Assembly (NCBI RefSeq): GCF_009769385.1
Contig: NZ_VKAB01000008.1
Location: 434,001 to 498,000, forward strand
Length of the DNA stretch: 64,000 bases
Source: Saccharothrix deserti
GTDB lineage: Bacteria; Actinomycetota; Actinomycetes; Mycobacteriales; Pseudonocardiaceae
Reading direction: 5' to 3'
Made by a program: the position numbers and the translations under genes. The notes below the pieces were generated by a model. The model worked only from the letters and a program-made list of their open reading frames with translations. It did no database searches and was not told where the DNA came from. Below are positions 1-12,244 of this stretch, piece after piece (position 1 is the first letter of the stretch; every line of letters starts with the position of its first letter).

Positions 1-1342
1 TGCCCGCACCGAGCGCGGCCACACCGCCGAACACCCAACCGCGCCAGCCCGGCTCGCTGAACGCCGCCGCGATGATGGCGTCCTTGGAGAAGTAGCCGGA
101 CAGGAACGGGAAGCCGATCAGGGCCAGGTAGCCCAGGCCCCAGGTGACGAAGGTGATCGGCATCTTGCGGGCCAGGCCGCCCATCCGCCGGATGTCGCCC
201 TCGTCGTTCATGCCGTGCATGACCGAACCGGCGCCGAGGAACAGTCCGGCCTTGAAGAAGCCGTGCGTGAGCAGGTGCATGATGCCCAGCGCGTAGCCGA
301 CCGGACCGAGGCCGACGGCCAGGATCATGTAGCCGATCTGGCTGACCGTCGAGTAGGCCAGCACCTTCTTGAAGTCGTCGTAGGCGCAGCCGATGATGCA
401 GCCGATCAGCAGCGTCAGCCCACCGATGATCATCACGACCAGTCGGCCGTCAGCGCTGAGGTTGTAGATCGGGTTCGACCGGGCGATCAGGTAGACGCCC
501 GCGGTGACCATCGTGGCCGCGTGGATCAGGGCCGAGACGGGCGTCGGGCCGGCCATCGCGTCCGGCAACCACGCCTGCAGCGGGAACTGGCCGGACTTGC
601 CGCACGCGCCGAGCAGCAGCAGCAACGTGATGGCCAGGACCTCGGCCGACGAGAACTCGTCGACGCGGGCGAACACCTCGGTGAACTGGGTGGTGCCCAG
701 CGTGTTGAACATCATGAAGATGGCGATCGCCAGACCCAGGTCACCGACCCGGTTCATCAGGAACGCCTTCTTCGCGGCCGACGCCGCCTCCGGCTTGTAC
801 TGGTACCAGCCGATGAGCAGGTAGGACGCGAGACCGACGCCCTCCCAGCCGAAGTACAGCGTCACGAAGCCGTTGCCGAGCACCAGCAGCAGCATCGCGG
901 CGACGAAGAGGTTCAGGTAGGCGAAGAACTTCCGCCGCCCGGCCTCGTGCGCCATGTAGCCGATCGAGTAGATGTGGATCAGCGACCCGACACCGGTGAT
1001 CAGCAGCACGAACGTCAGCGACAGCGGGTCCAGGCGCAGCCCGAACTCCACGTCCAGCGCGGCCACCGGCACCCAGTCGAACAGGTGCACCTCGCTGGTC
1101 CGCTCCTCCGGGCTCATGCCCAGGGTGGAGAAGAACAGCGCGACCCCGTACGCGAACGCGGCGATCACGGTGGCGCAGCCCAGCAGGTGGCCCCACTTGT
1201 CGGTGCGCTTGCCACCCACGAGCAGCACGAGCGCGCCGAAGGCCGGCAGGGCTAGCAACAACCAGGCGAGACTCCCGATCCCGCTGGCGGCAACAACGCC
1301 CGAAGACCCGCTTGCGGGGTCGAGCATCAGCACAGTCGTCAC
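1..1342 (-). CDS. nuoL: NADH-quinone oxidoreductase subunit L (partial, C-terminus beyond window)
   Basis: Antiporter-like membrane subunit of complex I, which pumps protons as electrons pass from NADH to menaquinone. The reverse strand reads openly from a GTG at 1342, with AGGGG about six bases upstream, to the left edge: about 447 codons of a protein usually 620-650 long. It is very hydrophobic and has the family segments [15 protein letters not shown] and [19 protein letters not shown], which lie around the proton-channel helices, plus [14 protein letters not shown]. It follows nuoK by ten bases and is the last nuo gene visible; nuoM and nuoN would be expected further left. The frame is intact as far as it can be read. 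Confidence 0.95.
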   Translation of the reverse strand, partial: MTTVLMLDPASGSSGVVAASGIGSLAWLLLALPAFGALVLLVGGKRTDKWGHLLGCATVIAAFAYGVALFFSTLGMSPEERTSEVHLFDWVPVAALDVEFGLRLDPLSLTFVLLITGVGSLIHIYSIGYMAHEAGRRKFFAYLNLFVAAMLLLVLGNGFVTLYFGWEGVGLASYLLIGWYQYKPEAASAAKKAFLMNRVGDLGLAIAIFMMFNTLGTTQFTEVFARVDEFSSAEVLAITLLLLLGACGKSGQFPLQAWLPDAMAGPTPVSALIHAATMVTAGVYLIARSNPIYNLSADGRLVVMIIGGLTLLIGCIIGCAYDDFKKVLAYSTVSQIGYMILAVGLGPVGYALGIMHLLTHGFFKAGLFLGAGSVMHGMNDEGDIRRMGGLARKMPITFVTWGLGYLALIGFPFLSGYFSKDAIIAAAFSEPGWRGWVFGGVAALGAG

Positions 1343-1352
1343 CGGTGACCCC

Positions 1353-1652
1353 TCAGTACTTCAGCAGGTTGGAATCGTCGACCGAGGCCGAGCGACGCGT
1401 CTTGAAGATCGCCATGATGATCGTCAGACCGACCACGACCTCGGCCGCGGCGACGACCATCACGAAGAACGCCATCACCTGGCCGTCCAGCCCGCCGTTG
1501 ATGCGGGCGAACGTGACCAGGGTGAGGTTCACCGCGTTGAGCATCAGCTCCACGCACATGAACACCACGATGGCGTTGCGCCGCACCAGAACGCCGACCG
1601 CACCGAGGCTGAACAGCAGCGCGGACAGCAGCAGGTAGTACGTAGGGGTCAC
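1353..1652 (-). CDS. nuoK: NADH-quinone oxidoreductase subunit K
   Basis: Small membrane subunit of complex I, 99 residues, the usual size. Three hydrophobic helices are visible, with the conserved carboxylates expected in helices 2 and 3 ([13 protein letters not shown] and [12 protein letters not shown]). The start is the GTG at 1652: GGGAGAG lies just upstream and the GTG overlaps the nuoJ stop as GTGA, so the two genes are translationally coupled. Upstream in-frame codons would run deep into nuoJ and are not used. Confidence 0.96.
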   Translation of the reverse strand: MTPTYYLLLSALLFSLGAVGVLVRRNAIVVFMCVELMLNAVNLTLVTFARINGGLDGQVMAFFVMVVAAAEVVVGLTIIMAIFKTRRSASVDDSNLLKY

Positions 1653-2491
1653 GACGACTCTCCCTTGAGCGCGTGCGCGTCCGGCTGGTGCCCGGTGCCG
1701 GACACCTCCGCGACGTCGTCCTCGAGAGTTTCCCTGGCGGTCGTCTCGATCAGCTCGGACAGGGACTCGGAGGCGACCGAGCCGTCCGGCAGCAGGGCGG
1801 GCGTGGCCACCGAGTTGGCGGTGGCGAACACGCCGGGGCCGGGCAGCGAGCCGGGGCGGTTGCCGCGGAAGCGCTCCTCGACCAGCTGCTTCTGGGTCTT
1901 CTTGGCGTCCTGGCCGGTGCGCGAGGTGAACGCGAGCACCATCGCGCCGACCGCCGCGGTGATCAGCAGCGCGGACGTCAGCTCGAACGGGAACAGGTAG
2001 TCGGTGAACAGCGCCTCGCCGATGTTGGCGACGTTGCCGCCGTTCTGCGTGTTCTGCGCGGCCAGGCCGACCGGCTCCACGTCGGTCAGCGCGCGGGCGA
2101 CCGAGCCGACCACGATGCCGGCGAAGCCGACGCCGATGACCGCCGCGGCCAGCCGCTGGCCCCGCAACACCTCGACCACCGAGTCCGAGCTGTCCCGGCC
2201 GACCAGCATCAGCACGAACAGGAACAGCATCATGATCGCGCCGGTGTAGACGATGATCTGCACGAAGCCGAGGAACGGCGCCTGCTGGACCATGTAGAGC
2301 ACACCGATGCTGAGCATGGTGAGCACCAGCCACAACGCGGAGTGCACGGCGTTGCGCGCGAAGAGCATGCCCAGCGCGCCGGCGAGGGCGAGCGGGCCGA
2401 GGATCCAGAACGCGACCGCCTCGCCGGTGGTGACGGTGTCCACCACGCGTTCGACGGCGTCGGGCTGCTGTGCCAGGAGGGAAGCGATCAT
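1649..2491 (-). CDS. nuoJ: NADH-quinone oxidoreductase subunit J
   Basis: Membrane subunit of complex I, 280 residues, with five hydrophobic segments in the first 200 residues ([20 protein letters not shown] onward) and the family segment [20 protein letters not shown]. The C-terminal 80 residues are hydrophilic and contain [20 protein letters not shown], an extension seen in other actinobacterial NuoJ proteins. ATG at 2491 overlaps the nuoI stop as ATGA and the nuoJ stop overlaps nuoK, so it sits in a tightly coupled series. Confidence 0.95.
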   Translation of the reverse strand: MIASLLAQQPDAVERVVDTVTTGEAVAFWILGPLALAGALGMLFARNAVHSALWLVLTMLSIGVLYMVQQAPFLGFVQIIVYTGAIMMLFLFVLMLVGRDSSDSVVEVLRGQRLAAAVIGVGFAGIVVGSVARALTDVEPVGLAAQNTQNGGNVANIGEALFTDYLFPFELTSALLITAAVGAMVLAFTSRTGQDAKKTQKQLVEERFRGNRPGSLPGPGVFATANSVATPALLPDGSVASESLSELIETTARETLEDDVAEVSGTGHQPDAHALKGESS

Positions 2492-3042
2492 TGCCCCGCT
2501 CCCGGTGCCTGCTTCGCCTGTGCCTGATTCCCTTGGGCGGCCAGCTGCGGCCCGTTCACGTAGTAGTCCTGCTCGTTCTCGCCGAGCCGCATCGGGTGCG
2601 GCGGCTGCTCCATGCCGGCGAGCAGGGGCGCGAGCAGGTCTTCCTTGGTGAAGATCAGCTTCTGCCGGTCGTCGTCGGCCAGCTCGTACTCGTTGGTCAT
2701 GGTGAGCGAGCGGGTCGGGCACGCCTCGATGCACAGGCCGCAGCCGATGCAGCGCAGGTAGTTGATCTGGTAGTCGGCGCCGTAGCGCTCACCGGGCGAG
2801 TAGCGCTCCTCGTCGGTGTTGTCGCCACCCTCGACGAAGATCGCGTCCGCCGGGCAGGCCCACGCGCACAGCTCGCAGCCCACGCACTTCTCCAGCCCGT
2901 CCGGGTGCCGGTTGAGCTGGTGGCGGCCGTGGAACCGCGGCGCGGTGACCTTCTTGACCTCGGGGTATTCCTCGGTGACGACCTTCTTGAACATCGTGCC
3001 GAAGGTGACGCCGAAGCCCTTGACGGGATCAAACACGCCCAT
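2488..3042 (-). CDS. nuoI: NADH-quinone oxidoreductase subunit I (two 4Fe-4S clusters)
   Basis: Ferredoxin-like subunit carrying clusters N6a and N6b, which pass electrons to NuoB. Of its 184 residues, two cysteine motifs define it: [12 protein letters not shown] and [12 protein letters not shown], each a complete CxxCxxCxxxCP binding set. The C-terminal 30 residues are rich in Gln, Ala and Pro ([13 protein letters not shown]), a low-complexity tail outside the conserved domain. The ATG at 3042 lies inside the last codons of nuoH, a 14-base overlap. Confidence 0.97.
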   Translation of the reverse strand: MGVFDPVKGFGVTFGTMFKKVVTEEYPEVKKVTAPRFHGRHQLNRHPDGLEKCVGCELCAWACPADAIFVEGGDNTDEERYSPGERYGADYQINYLRCIGCGLCIEACPTRSLTMTNEYELADDDRQKLIFTKEDLLAPLLAGMEQPPHPMRLGENEQDYYVNGPQLAAQGNQAQAKQAPGAGQ

Positions 3043-4360
3043 CGCTGGCCTCCTTTTGTGAAGCTGCGGTTACCGCTGCCGGTTCCTGCGTCTGGTTGCC
3101 GGCGGTCGGCAGTTCTGCGACCTGCACCTGGCGGCGCGGCGGCGCCTTGGGGACCTTCAGGTCCAGCGGCGGCACCGGGTAGCCGCCACCGGTGATCGGC
3201 ACGGCGTCGGGGTCGTGCGGCTCCCGCTTGTCCGGCAGCAGGAACGCGATCAGCAGGACCGCCACGAGGAACGCGCCGATCACGATCAGCGCGGTGCCGG
3301 TGTCCAGGCCGCTGCCCGACTCGAACTCCTGGCGCAGGTAGCGGGCGAACGCCACCGCGACGAACCAGACCAGCGCGATCGGGACCAGGAACTTCCAGCC
3401 CAGCCGCATGAACTGGTCGTAGCGCAGGCGGGGCAGCGTGCCGCGCAGCCAGATGAACAGGAACAGGAAGGCGAGCGTCTTGACCACGAACCAGAGCAGG
3501 CCGAACCAGCCGCTGTTGAGGATGTGGTCGTCCCCGACGAACGGGAACCGCCAGCCGCCCAGGAACAACGTGGTCGCCAGCGCCGAGACGGTCACCATGT
3601 TGACGTACTCGGCGAGGAAGAACAGCGCGAACTTCAGCGAGCTGTACTCGGTGTGGAAACCGCCGACCAGCTCCGACTCGGCCTCGGGGAGGTCGAACGG
3701 CGCCCGGTTGGTCTCGCCGACCATCGAGGTGACGTAGATGAGGAAGCTGACCGGCAGCAGGTAGAAGTACCAGCCGCTGCTCTGCGCGTCGACGATGTCG
3801 GCGGTGGACAGCGAGTGCGAGTGCATGACGACCGCGACGATCGACAGGCCCATCGCGATCTCGTACGAGATCACCTGCGCGGCCGAGCGCAGCGCGCCCA
3901 GCAGCGGGTACGGCGAGCCGGAAGCCCAGCCGGACAGCACGATGCCGTAGACGCCGAGCGAGGAGCAGGCCAGCACGACCAGCACGCCGACCGGCAGGTC
4001 GACCAGCTGGAGCGCGGTGCGCTCGCCGAAGATGGAGACCTCGCCGCCCAGCGGGATCACCGAGAAGGCGACGAACGCGGGGATGCAGGAGATCACCGGG
4101 GCCAGGAAGAACACCCACTTGTCCGCCAGGACGGGGCGGATGTCCTCCTTGAACGCGAGCTTCAGGCCGTCGGCGAGCGACTGGAGCCAGCCGTTCGGGC
4201 CGACCCGGTTGGGTCCGGGACGCTGCTGCATCCGGGCCACGACCTTGCGCTCCCAGTTGATCATGAACAGCGTCATGACCACGAGGAACGCGAAGATCCC
4301 GACGACCTTGACCAGGCTCAGCCAGAGCGGATCGTCGGCGAGGAGTTCAGCGGTGCTCAT
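3029..4360 (-). CDS. nuoH: NADH-quinone oxidoreductase subunit H
   Basis: Membrane subunit forming the quinone-binding chamber with NuoB and NuoD. 443 residues with about eight hydrophobic helices and the family segments [20 protein letters not shown] near residue 45 and [20 protein letters not shown] near residue 215. The C-terminal 60 residues are polar and Pro/Gln-rich, an extension typical of actinobacteria. The start is the ATG at 4360; GAGGTG stands five bases upstream. That Shine-Dalgarno and the ATG lie inside the repeated 81-bp small reading frame at 4357-4437, whose stop overlaps this ATG as ATGA. A GTG two codons upstream is possible but spaced less well. Confidence 0.96.
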   Translation of the reverse strand: MSTAELLADDPLWLSLVKVVGIFAFLVVMTLFMINWERKVVARMQQRPGPNRVGPNGWLQSLADGLKLAFKEDIRPVLADKWVFFLAPVISCIPAFVAFSVIPLGGEVSIFGERTALQLVDLPVGVLVVLACSSLGVYGIVLSGWASGSPYPLLGALRSAAQVISYEIAMGLSIVAVVMHSHSLSTADIVDAQSSGWYFYLLPVSFLIYVTSMVGETNRAPFDLPEAESELVGGFHTEYSSLKFALFFLAEYVNMVTVSALATTLFLGGWRFPFVGDDHILNSGWFGLLWFVVKTLAFLFLFIWLRGTLPRLRYDQFMRLGWKFLVPIALVWFVAVAFARYLRQEFESGSGLDTGTALIVIGAFLVAVLLIAFLLPDKREPHDPDAVPITGGGYPVPPLDLKVPKAPPRRQVQVAELPTAGNQTQEPAAVTAASQKEASDGRV

Positions 4361-4437
4361 GCGCACACCTCGCTAGCGCTCGGCGTGGCAAGAGCACAAA
4401 GCACTGTGTTGGATGATTCGCTCGCAAGCTCGCTCAT
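4357..4437 (-). CDS. 26-codon leader reading frame, copy 1 (MSELASES...SEVCA), between nuoG and nuoH
   Basis: A complete small reading frame, 26 residues plus TGA. The ATG at 4437 overlaps the nuoG stop (ATGA) with GGAGG five bases upstream in the nuoG 3' end, and its own TGA overlaps the nuoH ATG (ATGA). It starts MSELASES and ends [10 protein letters not shown] second copy lies before hemA at 54223-54303: 66 of 81 bases and 18 of 26 residues agree, with differences mostly in the middle. The element supplies the GAGGTG ribosome site of nuoH. I do not know a named family. It may be a translated coupling peptide or a DNA/RNA repeat whose ends happen to give start and stop; the retained frame favours translation. 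Confidence 0.7.
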   Translation of the reverse strand: MSELASESSNTVLCALATPSASEVCA

Positions 4438-6919
4438 GCCTTGCCTCCGGACGTGATCTTCTCCGCAGTACCCGTGACCACGGGCGCGACGGCCACCACG
4501 GAGCCGTGGCCGGCGACCAGGTTGCGCCGCACGGTCACCGTGCCCGAGTTGCCGGGCAGCCACACGACGCCGTCGGGCAGGTCGGCCGCTTCGACCGGCA
4601 GCACCACCTCGCCACGGTCGGTGGCGACGGTGATCTCACCGCCCAGTTCGACGCCGAGGTGCCGTGCGGTGGCCGCGGAGAGCTTCGCCACCACCGGCCG
4701 CGCGGTGCCCGCCAGGTTCGGCTCGTCGTCCTGCATCGAGCCGTTGTCCAGCAGTCGCCGCCAGGTCGCGAGGACCGCCTGGCCGTCCTTGGGCTGCGAG
4801 AGCAGCGGAGCCTGCACGGTCGGAGCGGCAGCGGCAGCGGCAACGGTCGCGACGCCCAGTCGGGCCAGGTCCGCCGCGGCGGCGGCCGGGGTCTGGGTGA
4901 ACAGGTCCGCGTCCATCTCCACGGCCAGCGTGTCGAGCACCCGGCCGTCCGGCAGCGCGCCGGTGCCCTCCAGCGTGGTGCCGAACGGGCGGGAGCGACC
5001 TTCCCAGTTCAGGTAGGTGCCCGTCTTCTCCACCGCCGGGGCGATCGGGAGCACCACGTCGGCGTGCGCGGTGACCGCGCTGTGCCGCAGCTCCAGGCTG
5101 ACCACGAAACCGGTGAAGTCCAGCGCGCGCTCGACCAGCGCCGGGTCCGGCAGGTCGAACGGGTCGACACCGCCGACCACCAGCGCGTCCAGCCCACCGC
5201 TCGCGGCGGCGAGCAGGATGCCCGTGGTGTCGCGGCCGGCCTTCGCGGGCAGCGTGCCGGGCTCCAGGCCCCACGCCTGCTCGACCTCGGCGCGCGCCGC
5301 CGCGTCGCTGACCAGGCGACCGCCCGGCAGCAACGTCGGCAGCAGGCCGGTCTCCAGCGCACCGCGCTCACCGGCGCGGCGCGGGATCCAGGCGACCTTC
5401 GCGCCGGTCCGCTCGGCCAGCGCGGCGACCGCCGAGAACAGGCCCGGCACCTCGGCGGCACGCTCGCCGACCAGGATCACCGAACCCGGCTTGGCCAGGT
5501 CTTCCACCACGTCGGCGGCGTGCTCGGGCAGCGCGTTCAACGCGGCGGGCTCGCCGCCGGGCACGCACGCCAGCAGCACGCCGTTCGTCTTCTCCACCGC
5601 GGGCGTCGTGAACTGCCCCAGGTGGAACACCTTGGTCCGGTTCTTGCGGGCCGCCTTGCGCAGCCGCAGGAACACGATCGGCGACTCCTCCTCCGGCTCG
5701 AACGCGACCAGCAGCGCGGCGGGCGCGGTCTCGATGCCGGCGTAGGTGACGCCGCCGTTGTCCGGGTTCGTGCCGAGGATCGTGCTGGTCAGGAACTCCA
5801 GCTCCTCGGCCGAGTGGGCGCGGGCGCGGAAGTCGACGTCGTTCGTGCGCAACGCGATCCGGGCGAACTTCGAGTACGCGTAGGCGTCCTCGACGGTGAG
5901 CCGACCGCCGGCCAGCACACCGGCGCCCTTGCCGTCACGGGCCTTCGCCAGGCCCTCGGCGGCGTACTGCAGCGCCTCGGTCCACGACGACTCGCGCAGC
6001 TCGCCGGTGGCCTTGTCGCGCACCAGCGGGCGGCGGACGCGGTCCTCGGCGGTGGCGTAGGTGAACGCGAAGCGGCCCTTGTCGCAGGTCCACTCCTCGT
6101 TGACCTGCGCGTCGTCGCCCGCCAGCCGGCGCTGCACCTTGCCGCGCCGCCAGTCGGTGCGGGTCGCGCAACCCGACGAGCAGTGCTCGCACACACCGGG
6201 CGTGGACACCAGGTCGAACGGCCGGGCGCGGAACCGGTACGCGGCGCTGGTCAGCGCGCCGACCGGGCAGATCTGGATGGTGTTGCCGGAGAAGTACGAC
6301 TGGAACGGCTTGTCCTGCGCGACACCGATCTGCTGCTGCGACCCGCGCTCCAGCAGCTCGATGAACGGGTCGCCGGCGATCTGCGCGGAGAACCGGGTGC
6401 AGCGCTGGCACAGCACGCACCGCTCGCGGTCCAGCAGCACCTCGGTGCTGATCGGGATCGGCTTCGGGAACGTCCGCTTGTGCTCGTGGAACCGGGAGTC
6501 CGACCGGCCGTGCGCCAGCGCCTGGTTCTGCAGCGGGCACTCGCCGCCCTTGTCGCAGATCGGGCAGTCCAGCGGGTGGTTGATGAGCAGCAGCTCCATC
6601 ACGCCCTGCTGCGCCTTGTCCGCCACCGGCGAGGTCAGCTGGGTCTTGACCACCATGCCGTCGGCGACCGTCATGGTGCAGGAGGCCTGCGGCTTCGGCA
6701 TCGGCCGGCCGCCCATCTCCACCTCGACCAGGCACTGCCGACACGCGCCCGCGGGCTCCAGCAGCGGGTGGTCGCAGAAGCGCGGCACGACGATGCCGAG
6801 CCGCTCCGCGGTGCGGATCAGCAGCTCGCCCTTGGGCGCGACGACCTCCATGCCGTCGATGAGGAGCTTGACGTGGCCCTCGGGGACCACGACCTCGGTG
6901 CTCTTCTCCGGTGCCATCG

Positions 6920-6923
<4 letters not shown>
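4434..6923 (-). CDS. nuoG: NADH-quinone oxidoreductase subunit G
   Basis: Largest peripheral-arm subunit of complex I, holding several Fe-S clusters. 829 residues. The N-terminal ferredoxin domain carries C50, C61 and C64 ([15 protein letters not shown]) and a further Cys near 78; a His/Cys-bearing region follows ([17 protein letters not shown]) and then a 4Fe-4S set ([11 protein letters not shown]). The molybdopterin-oxidoreductase-like region has [17 protein letters not shown] and no visible catalytic cofactor role in this family. The ATG at 6923 overlaps the nuoF stop as ATGA; an earlier in-frame GTG would extend into nuoF. The stop overlaps the small reading frame at 4357-4437. Confidence 0.96.
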
Positions 6924-8200
<1,277 letters not shown>

Positions 8201-8215
8201 GTCAGCTCCCCCTAC

Positions 8216-9043
8216 CTACTTCTTCTCCGGCAGCGGCGGGAACTCCGCGTGCTCCGGCATGGCCGGTGCGGTCCACCCGCGCTCCGCGGCGATCTTGGCC
8301 CCGCGCACCGTCTCGGGGGCGGCCGACGGGCCGTCCAGGTCCGCGTCCCGACCCTCGAAGAACCCGGCCAGCTGCAACTCGGCCTGGCGGAAGTCGGTCA
8401 GCGGCGCGCCGCGCGTCGGCTGGGGCTTCTCCCCCGCCTGCAAGGACTTGACCAGGTCCAGCGCGCCGTCCGGCGTCTGGTTGTCGAAGTACTCGTAGTT
8501 GACCTGGAGCACCGGGCCGAGGTCGCACGCCGCCAGGCACTCGGCGTGCTCCAGCGTGATCGAGCCCGGCGTGCCCGGCTCGCCCGAGGTCTCCTCGTGG
8601 CCGAGCGGCTTGCCGTCGGTGCCCAGGTGATCGCGCAGCTTGGCGTAGATCTCGTCGCCGCCCAGGGCCGCGCACAGCGTGTTCGTGCAGACGCTCACCA
8701 GGTGCTCGCCGCACGGACGGCGCTTGTACATGGTGTAGAACGTCGCGACCGCGCTGACCTCGGCGTTGGTCAGGTCGAGCTGGTCGGCGCAGAACGTGAT
8801 GCCCGCCTGGCTGACGTAGCCCTCGACCGACTGCACCAGGTGCAGCATCGGCAGCAGCGCCGACCGCGACTGCGGGTAGCGCGCGATGATCGCCTGCGCC
8901 CTGTCCACGATCGACTGGTCGAACACGCTGGTGTCGATCGTCTGATCACCGGCTCCGCCGGCGGCTGGGTTCTCGGTCACCAGCCGGTGCGTCTCGACGG
9001 GGTCCAGCGGAGAGGCCGCGTAGACCTCTTCGGAAGTGCTCAT
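8216..9043 (-). CDS. nuoE: NADH-quinone oxidoreductase subunit E (2Fe-2S)
   Basis: Carries cluster N1a next to NuoF. 275 residues, longer than the 160-190 of many bacteria. The 2Fe-2S ligands lie in [11 protein letters not shown] and [14 protein letters not shown] within a thioredoxin-fold domain (about residues 40-200). The last 70 residues (after [14 protein letters not shown]) are a polar extension with [20 protein letters not shown], as in other actinobacterial NuoE proteins. The ATG at 9043 overlaps the nuoD stop as ATGA. Confidence 0.95.
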   Translation of the reverse strand: MSTSEEVYAASPLDPVETHRLVTENPAAGGAGDQTIDTSVFDQSIVDRAQAIIARYPQSRSALLPMLHLVQSVEGYVSQAGITFCADQLDLTNAEVSAVATFYTMYKRRPCGEHLVSVCTNTLCAALGGDEIYAKLRDHLGTDGKPLGHEETSGEPGTPGSITLEHAECLAACDLGPVLQVNYEYFDNQTPDGALDLVKSLQAGEKPQPTRGAPLTDFRQAELQLAGFFEGRDADLDGPSAAPETVRGAKIAAERGWTAPAMPEHAEFPPLPEKK

Positions 9044-10410
9044 CGGTCACAACCACCCATCACCGGGTCGATAGAGGCCACCGACGCGATGACGTCGGCG
9101 ACCATGCCGCCCTCGCACATCGCGGGCATCGACTGGAGGTTCACGAAGCTGGGTTCGCGCACGTGCACGCGCATCGGCCGGGTGCCGCCGTCGGACACGA
9201 CGTGGTAGCCCAGCTCGCCGCGCGGCGACTCGATCGGCACGTACACCTGGCCCGCCGGCACCGCGAAACCCTCGGTCACCAGCTTGAAGTGGTGGATCAA
9301 GGACTCCATGGACTGGCCCATGATCTTGCGGACGTGCTCCAGCGAGTTGCCCATGCCGTCCGAGCCGATGGTCAGCTGCGCGGGCCACGCGATCTTGGCG
9401 TCCTGCACCATGACCGGACCCGGCGTCAGGTTGTCCACCGCCTGCTTGACGATCCGCAGCGACTGGTGGATCTCCTCCACGCGCAGCAGGTAGCGGGCGA
9501 AGGCGTCGGCGGCGTTCGACGTCGGCACGTCGAACTCGTAGTTCTCGTAACCGCTGTAGGGCTCGACCTTGCGCAGGTCCCACGGCAGGCCCGCGCCACG
9601 CAGGATCGGACCGGTGATGCCCAGCGCGAGGCAGGCGTCCACCGGCAGGTAGCCGATGCCCGCGAGCCGGTTGCGCCAGATCGGCTGGCCGGTCAGCAGC
9701 TTGTCGTAGTCCGGCAGCCGGGAGTCCATCACCTTGATGAAGTCCTTGATCTTCTGCTCGGAGCCCTCGGGCAGGTCCTGCGCCAGGCCGCCGGGCCGGA
9801 TGAACGCGTGGTTCATCCGCAGACCGGTCAGGAACTCCAGCAGGTGCAGGACCTCTTCGCGCTCGCGGAAGCCCGCGGTCATGCCGGTCAGCGCGCCCAG
9901 CTCCATGCCGCCGGTGGCCAGCGCCACCAGGTGCGAGCTGATCCGGTTCAGCTCCATGAGCAGCACGCGGATCGTCTGCGCCCGCTGCGGGACGGTGACG
10001 CCCAGCAGCTTCTCCACGGACATGCAGTACGCGGCCTCGTTGTGCAGCGGGGCCAGGTAGTCCATGCGCGTCACGAACGTGACGCCCTGGGTCCAGTTGC
10101 GGTACTCGACGTTCTTCTCGATGCCGGTGTGCAGGTAGCCGATGACGCTGCGGGCCTGGGTGACGGTCTCGCCCTCCAGCTCCAGCACCAGGCGCAGCAC
10201 ACCGTGCGTGGACGGGTGCTGCGGGCCCAGGTTCATGACGATGCGCTCGTCACCCGCGGCCTCGGCCAGCACCTCGTCCCAGTCGCCGCCGGTCACCGTG
10301 TAGACGGTGCCCTCGGTCGTCTGGCGCGAGCTCGCGTCGTACGGGTCGCTGTCCCTGCCGGGCGCACTGGTGTCGGTGCCCGTGGTCACGTCGGAAATTC
10401 GCTCGGTCAT
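9040..10410 (-). CDS. nuoD: NADH-quinone oxidoreductase subunit D
   Basis: 49-kDa-type subunit of complex I that forms the quinone site with NuoB. 456 residues; the conserved domain starts near residue 50 with [20 protein letters not shown], including the HPSTHG loop whose His contacts the quinone. The first 45 residues are polar and poorly conserved. The ATG at 10410 overlaps the nuoC stop as ATGA. The open frame continues upstream into nuoC, but that part is out-of-frame nuoC sequence. The C-terminus ends PVMGGCDR, the family's usual end. Confidence 0.97.
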   Translation of the reverse strand: MTERISDVTTGTDTSAPGRDSDPYDASSRQTTEGTVYTVTGGDWDEVLAEAAGDERIVMNLGPQHPSTHGVLRLVLELEGETVTQARSVIGYLHTGIEKNVEYRNWTQGVTFVTRMDYLAPLHNEAAYCMSVEKLLGVTVPQRAQTIRVLLMELNRISSHLVALATGGMELGALTGMTAGFREREEVLHLLEFLTGLRMNHAFIRPGGLAQDLPEGSEQKIKDFIKVMDSRLPDYDKLLTGQPIWRNRLAGIGYLPVDACLALGITGPILRGAGLPWDLRKVEPYSGYENYEFDVPTSNAADAFARYLLRVEEIHQSLRIVKQAVDNLTPGPVMVQDAKIAWPAQLTIGSDGMGNSLEHVRKIMGQSMESLIHHFKLVTEGFAVPAGQVYVPIESPRGELGYHVVSDGGTRPMRVHVREPSFVNLQSMPAMCEGGMVADVIASVASIDPVMGGCDR

Positions 10411-11225
10411 GAGTAGGACCGCCTCTGGTCTGGCGGGGGGATCTCCGCGCCCTTGTACTCCACCGGGATGCCGCCGAGCGGGTAGTCCTTGCGCTGCGGG
10501 TGGCCGTCCCAGTCGTCCGGCATGAGGATCCGGGTCAGCCCTGGGTGGCCGTCGTAGACGATGCCGAACATGTCCCAGGCCTCGCGCTCCTGCCAGTCCG
10601 CGGTCGGGTAGACCGAGACCACGCTGGGGATGTGCGCGTCGTCCACGTCGACCGCGACCTCCAGCCGGATGCGCCGGCGGTAGGTCATCGACGTCAGGTG
10701 GTAGACCGAGTGGAGCCGCTGCGGCGCGTCCGCACCGTAGTCCACGCCGGACACCGAGCTGCACAGCTCGAAGCGCAGCGCCGGGTCGTCGCGCAGGATG
10801 CGCGCCACCTCGACCAGGTTCTCCCGGCGCAGGTAGAAGGTGATCTCGCCGCGGTCGATGGTGATCTGCTGGACCGTGTCGGCGGGCAGGCCCTGCTCCC
10901 GGATCGCGGCCAGCAGCTCGTCGGCGACCTCGTCGAACCAGCCGCCGTAGGGCCGCTCGGACGGCGCGGCGACGTGGGCGGGCAGCCGCAGGCCGCCGAA
11001 GCCGGACGTGTCACCGGAGCCGGAGATGCCGAACATGCCCTGCCGGGCCTTGCCCGCGACCATGCCGCCGCGCGCCAGGTACTCCTCGTGCTGGGCCTCG
11101 TTCATGCCGGCCGAGCTGAGCGCTTCCGGCTTGTCACCGCCCTGCGGGGTGTCCGCACCGGGGGTCTTCTCGACTTCGCCCTTACCGGCTTCGTGCTTGT
11201 CGTCAGCGTTGCGCTCGTTTGGCAT
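10407..11225 (-). CDS. nuoC: NADH-quinone oxidoreductase subunit C
   Basis: 30-kDa-type peripheral subunit. 272 residues, of which about 75 at the N-terminus are a charged extension ([19 protein letters not shown]) absent from short NuoC proteins. The conserved part has [20 protein letters not shown] and the signature [20 protein letters not shown] followed by RKDYPLGG. The ATG at 11225 is six bases after the nuoB stop. Because of the extension the true start could be the internal ATG of [14 protein letters not shown]; the first ATG is preferred by spacing. Confidence 0.94.
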   Translation of the reverse strand: MPNERNADDKHEAGKGEVEKTPGADTPQGGDKPEALSSAGMNEAQHEEYLARGGMVAGKARQGMFGISGSGDTSGFGGLRLPAHVAAPSERPYGGWFDEVADELLAAIREQGLPADTVQQITIDRGEITFYLRRENLVEVARILRDDPALRFELCSSVSGVDYGADAPQRLHSVYHLTSMTYRRRIRLEVAVDVDDAHIPSVVSVYPTADWQEREAWDMFGIVYDGHPGLTRILMPDDWDGHPQRKDYPLGGIPVEYKGAEIPPPDQRRSYS

Positions 11226-11231
11226 TGCCGC

Positions 11232-11780
11232 TCACTTCTTCGCAAAGCGCTCGGAGGACGGGATCAGGTCCGTCGTGTGGCCGGACTCGGCCAGCAGCGC
11301 GGCCCGGTTCGCCCCGAGCGGTTCGTCCATGATCTTCGCGTGGATCTTGAGGATCGCGTCGATCAGCATCTCCGGCCGCGGCGGGCAGCCCGGCAGGTAC
11401 ATGTCGACCGGCACGACGTGGTCCACGCCCTGCACGACCGCGTAGTTGTTGAACATGCCGCCGGAGGAGGCGCACACGCCCATGGCCAGCACCCAGCGCG
11501 GCTCCGGCATCTGGTCGTAGATCTGCCGCAGCACCGGCGCCATCTTGTTGGTCACCCGGCCCGCGACGATCATCAGGTCGGCCTGGCGCGGCGACGCGCG
11601 GAAGACCTCCATGCCGAACCGCGCCAGGTCGTAGCGCGGGCCGCCGGTGGTCATCATCTCGATCGCGCAGCAGGCCAGGCCGAAGGTGGCCGGCCAGAGC
11701 GAGGACTTGCGGGTCCAGTTGACCAACTTCTCCACGCTGGCGAGCAGGATGCCGTTCGGGAGCTTTTCCTCGAGACCCAT
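11232..11780 (-). CDS. nuoB: NADH-quinone oxidoreductase subunit B (cluster N2)
   Basis: Subunit holding the terminal 4Fe-4S cluster N2 that reduces menaquinone. 182 residues. The ligands are visible: the tandem cysteines in [12 protein letters not shown] near residue 37, the Cys in [14 protein letters not shown] near 102, and the Cys in [16 protein letters not shown] near 133. The ATG at 11780 lies 12 bases after the nuoA stop. No oddities. Confidence 0.98.
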   Translation of the reverse strand: MGLEEKLPNGILLASVEKLVNWTRKSSLWPATFGLACCAIEMMTTGGPRYDLARFGMEVFRASPRQADLMIVAGRVTNKMAPVLRQIYDQMPEPRWVLAMGVCASSGGMFNNYAVVQGVDHVVPVDMYLPGCPPRPEMLIDAILKIHAKIMDEPLGANRAALLAESGHTTDLIPSSERFAKK

Positions 11781-11792
11781 GGGTCTTCCCCC

Positions 11793-12158
11793 TCAGTTCC
11801 AGTCGAGGCCGCCGCGACGCCACACGTAGGCGTACGCGAAGCCGACCGTCGCGACGAACAGTGCGATCTCCACCAGGCCGAAGAGGCCGAGCCGGTCCGC
11901 GGAGACCGCGAAGGGGTAGAGGAACACCATTTCGATGTCGAACAGGATGAACAGCATCGCCGTGAGGTAGTAGGCGACCGGCATGCGGCCACCGCCCACC
12001 ACGGGTTGCGGCGAAGGCTCGATGCCGCACTCGTAGGCGTCGAGCTTCGCGCGGTTGTAGCGGCGCGGTCCGATGTACGGCGCGGCCGTCACCGAGAACA
12101 GCGCGAAGGCCGCGGCGAGGGCGAACATCAATACGAGGGGGAGGTAAGGGTCCAGCAC
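11793..12158 (-). CDS. nuoA: NADH-quinone oxidoreductase subunit A
   Basis: First gene of the nuo operon, a three-helix membrane subunit of 121 residues. The segment YECGIEPSPQPVVGG carries the conserved Cys of the loop near the quinone site, and FDIEMVFLYPFAV is the acidic second helix. The likely start is the GTG at 12158 giving MLDPYLPLVLMF; AAAGGACGA is about eight bases upstream. The gene is preceded by an iron-box-like palindrome and two Rex operators, so it is the point of transcriptional control for the operon. Confidence 0.95.
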   Translation of the reverse strand: MLDPYLPLVLMFALAAAFALFSVTAAPYIGPRRYNRAKLDAYECGIEPSPQPVVGGGRMPVAYYLTAMLFILFDIEMVFLYPFAVSADRLGLFGLVEIALFVATVGFAYAYVWRRGGLDWN

Positions 12159-12244
12159 TCTCCGTCGTCCTTTCCTCGCTGTCGCGGTGGTGGTGCACCG
12201 CCGACCGTTGCGCACCCTAAAGGGTGTTCTAGCGGCCTCCGGAG

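Noticed and set aside
215..1255. Long open frames on the plus strand opposite nuoL, and similar ones opposite nearly every gene
   Set aside because: They are rich in Arg, Gln, His and Ala repeats without any domain, and arise from the strong G+C bias at third positions of the true genes on the other strand.
9040..10764. A 574-residue NuoD fused to NuoC sequence
   Set aside because: The first 118 codons are nuoC read in another frame; the real nuoD start at 10410 overlaps the nuoC stop and begins the conserved protein.
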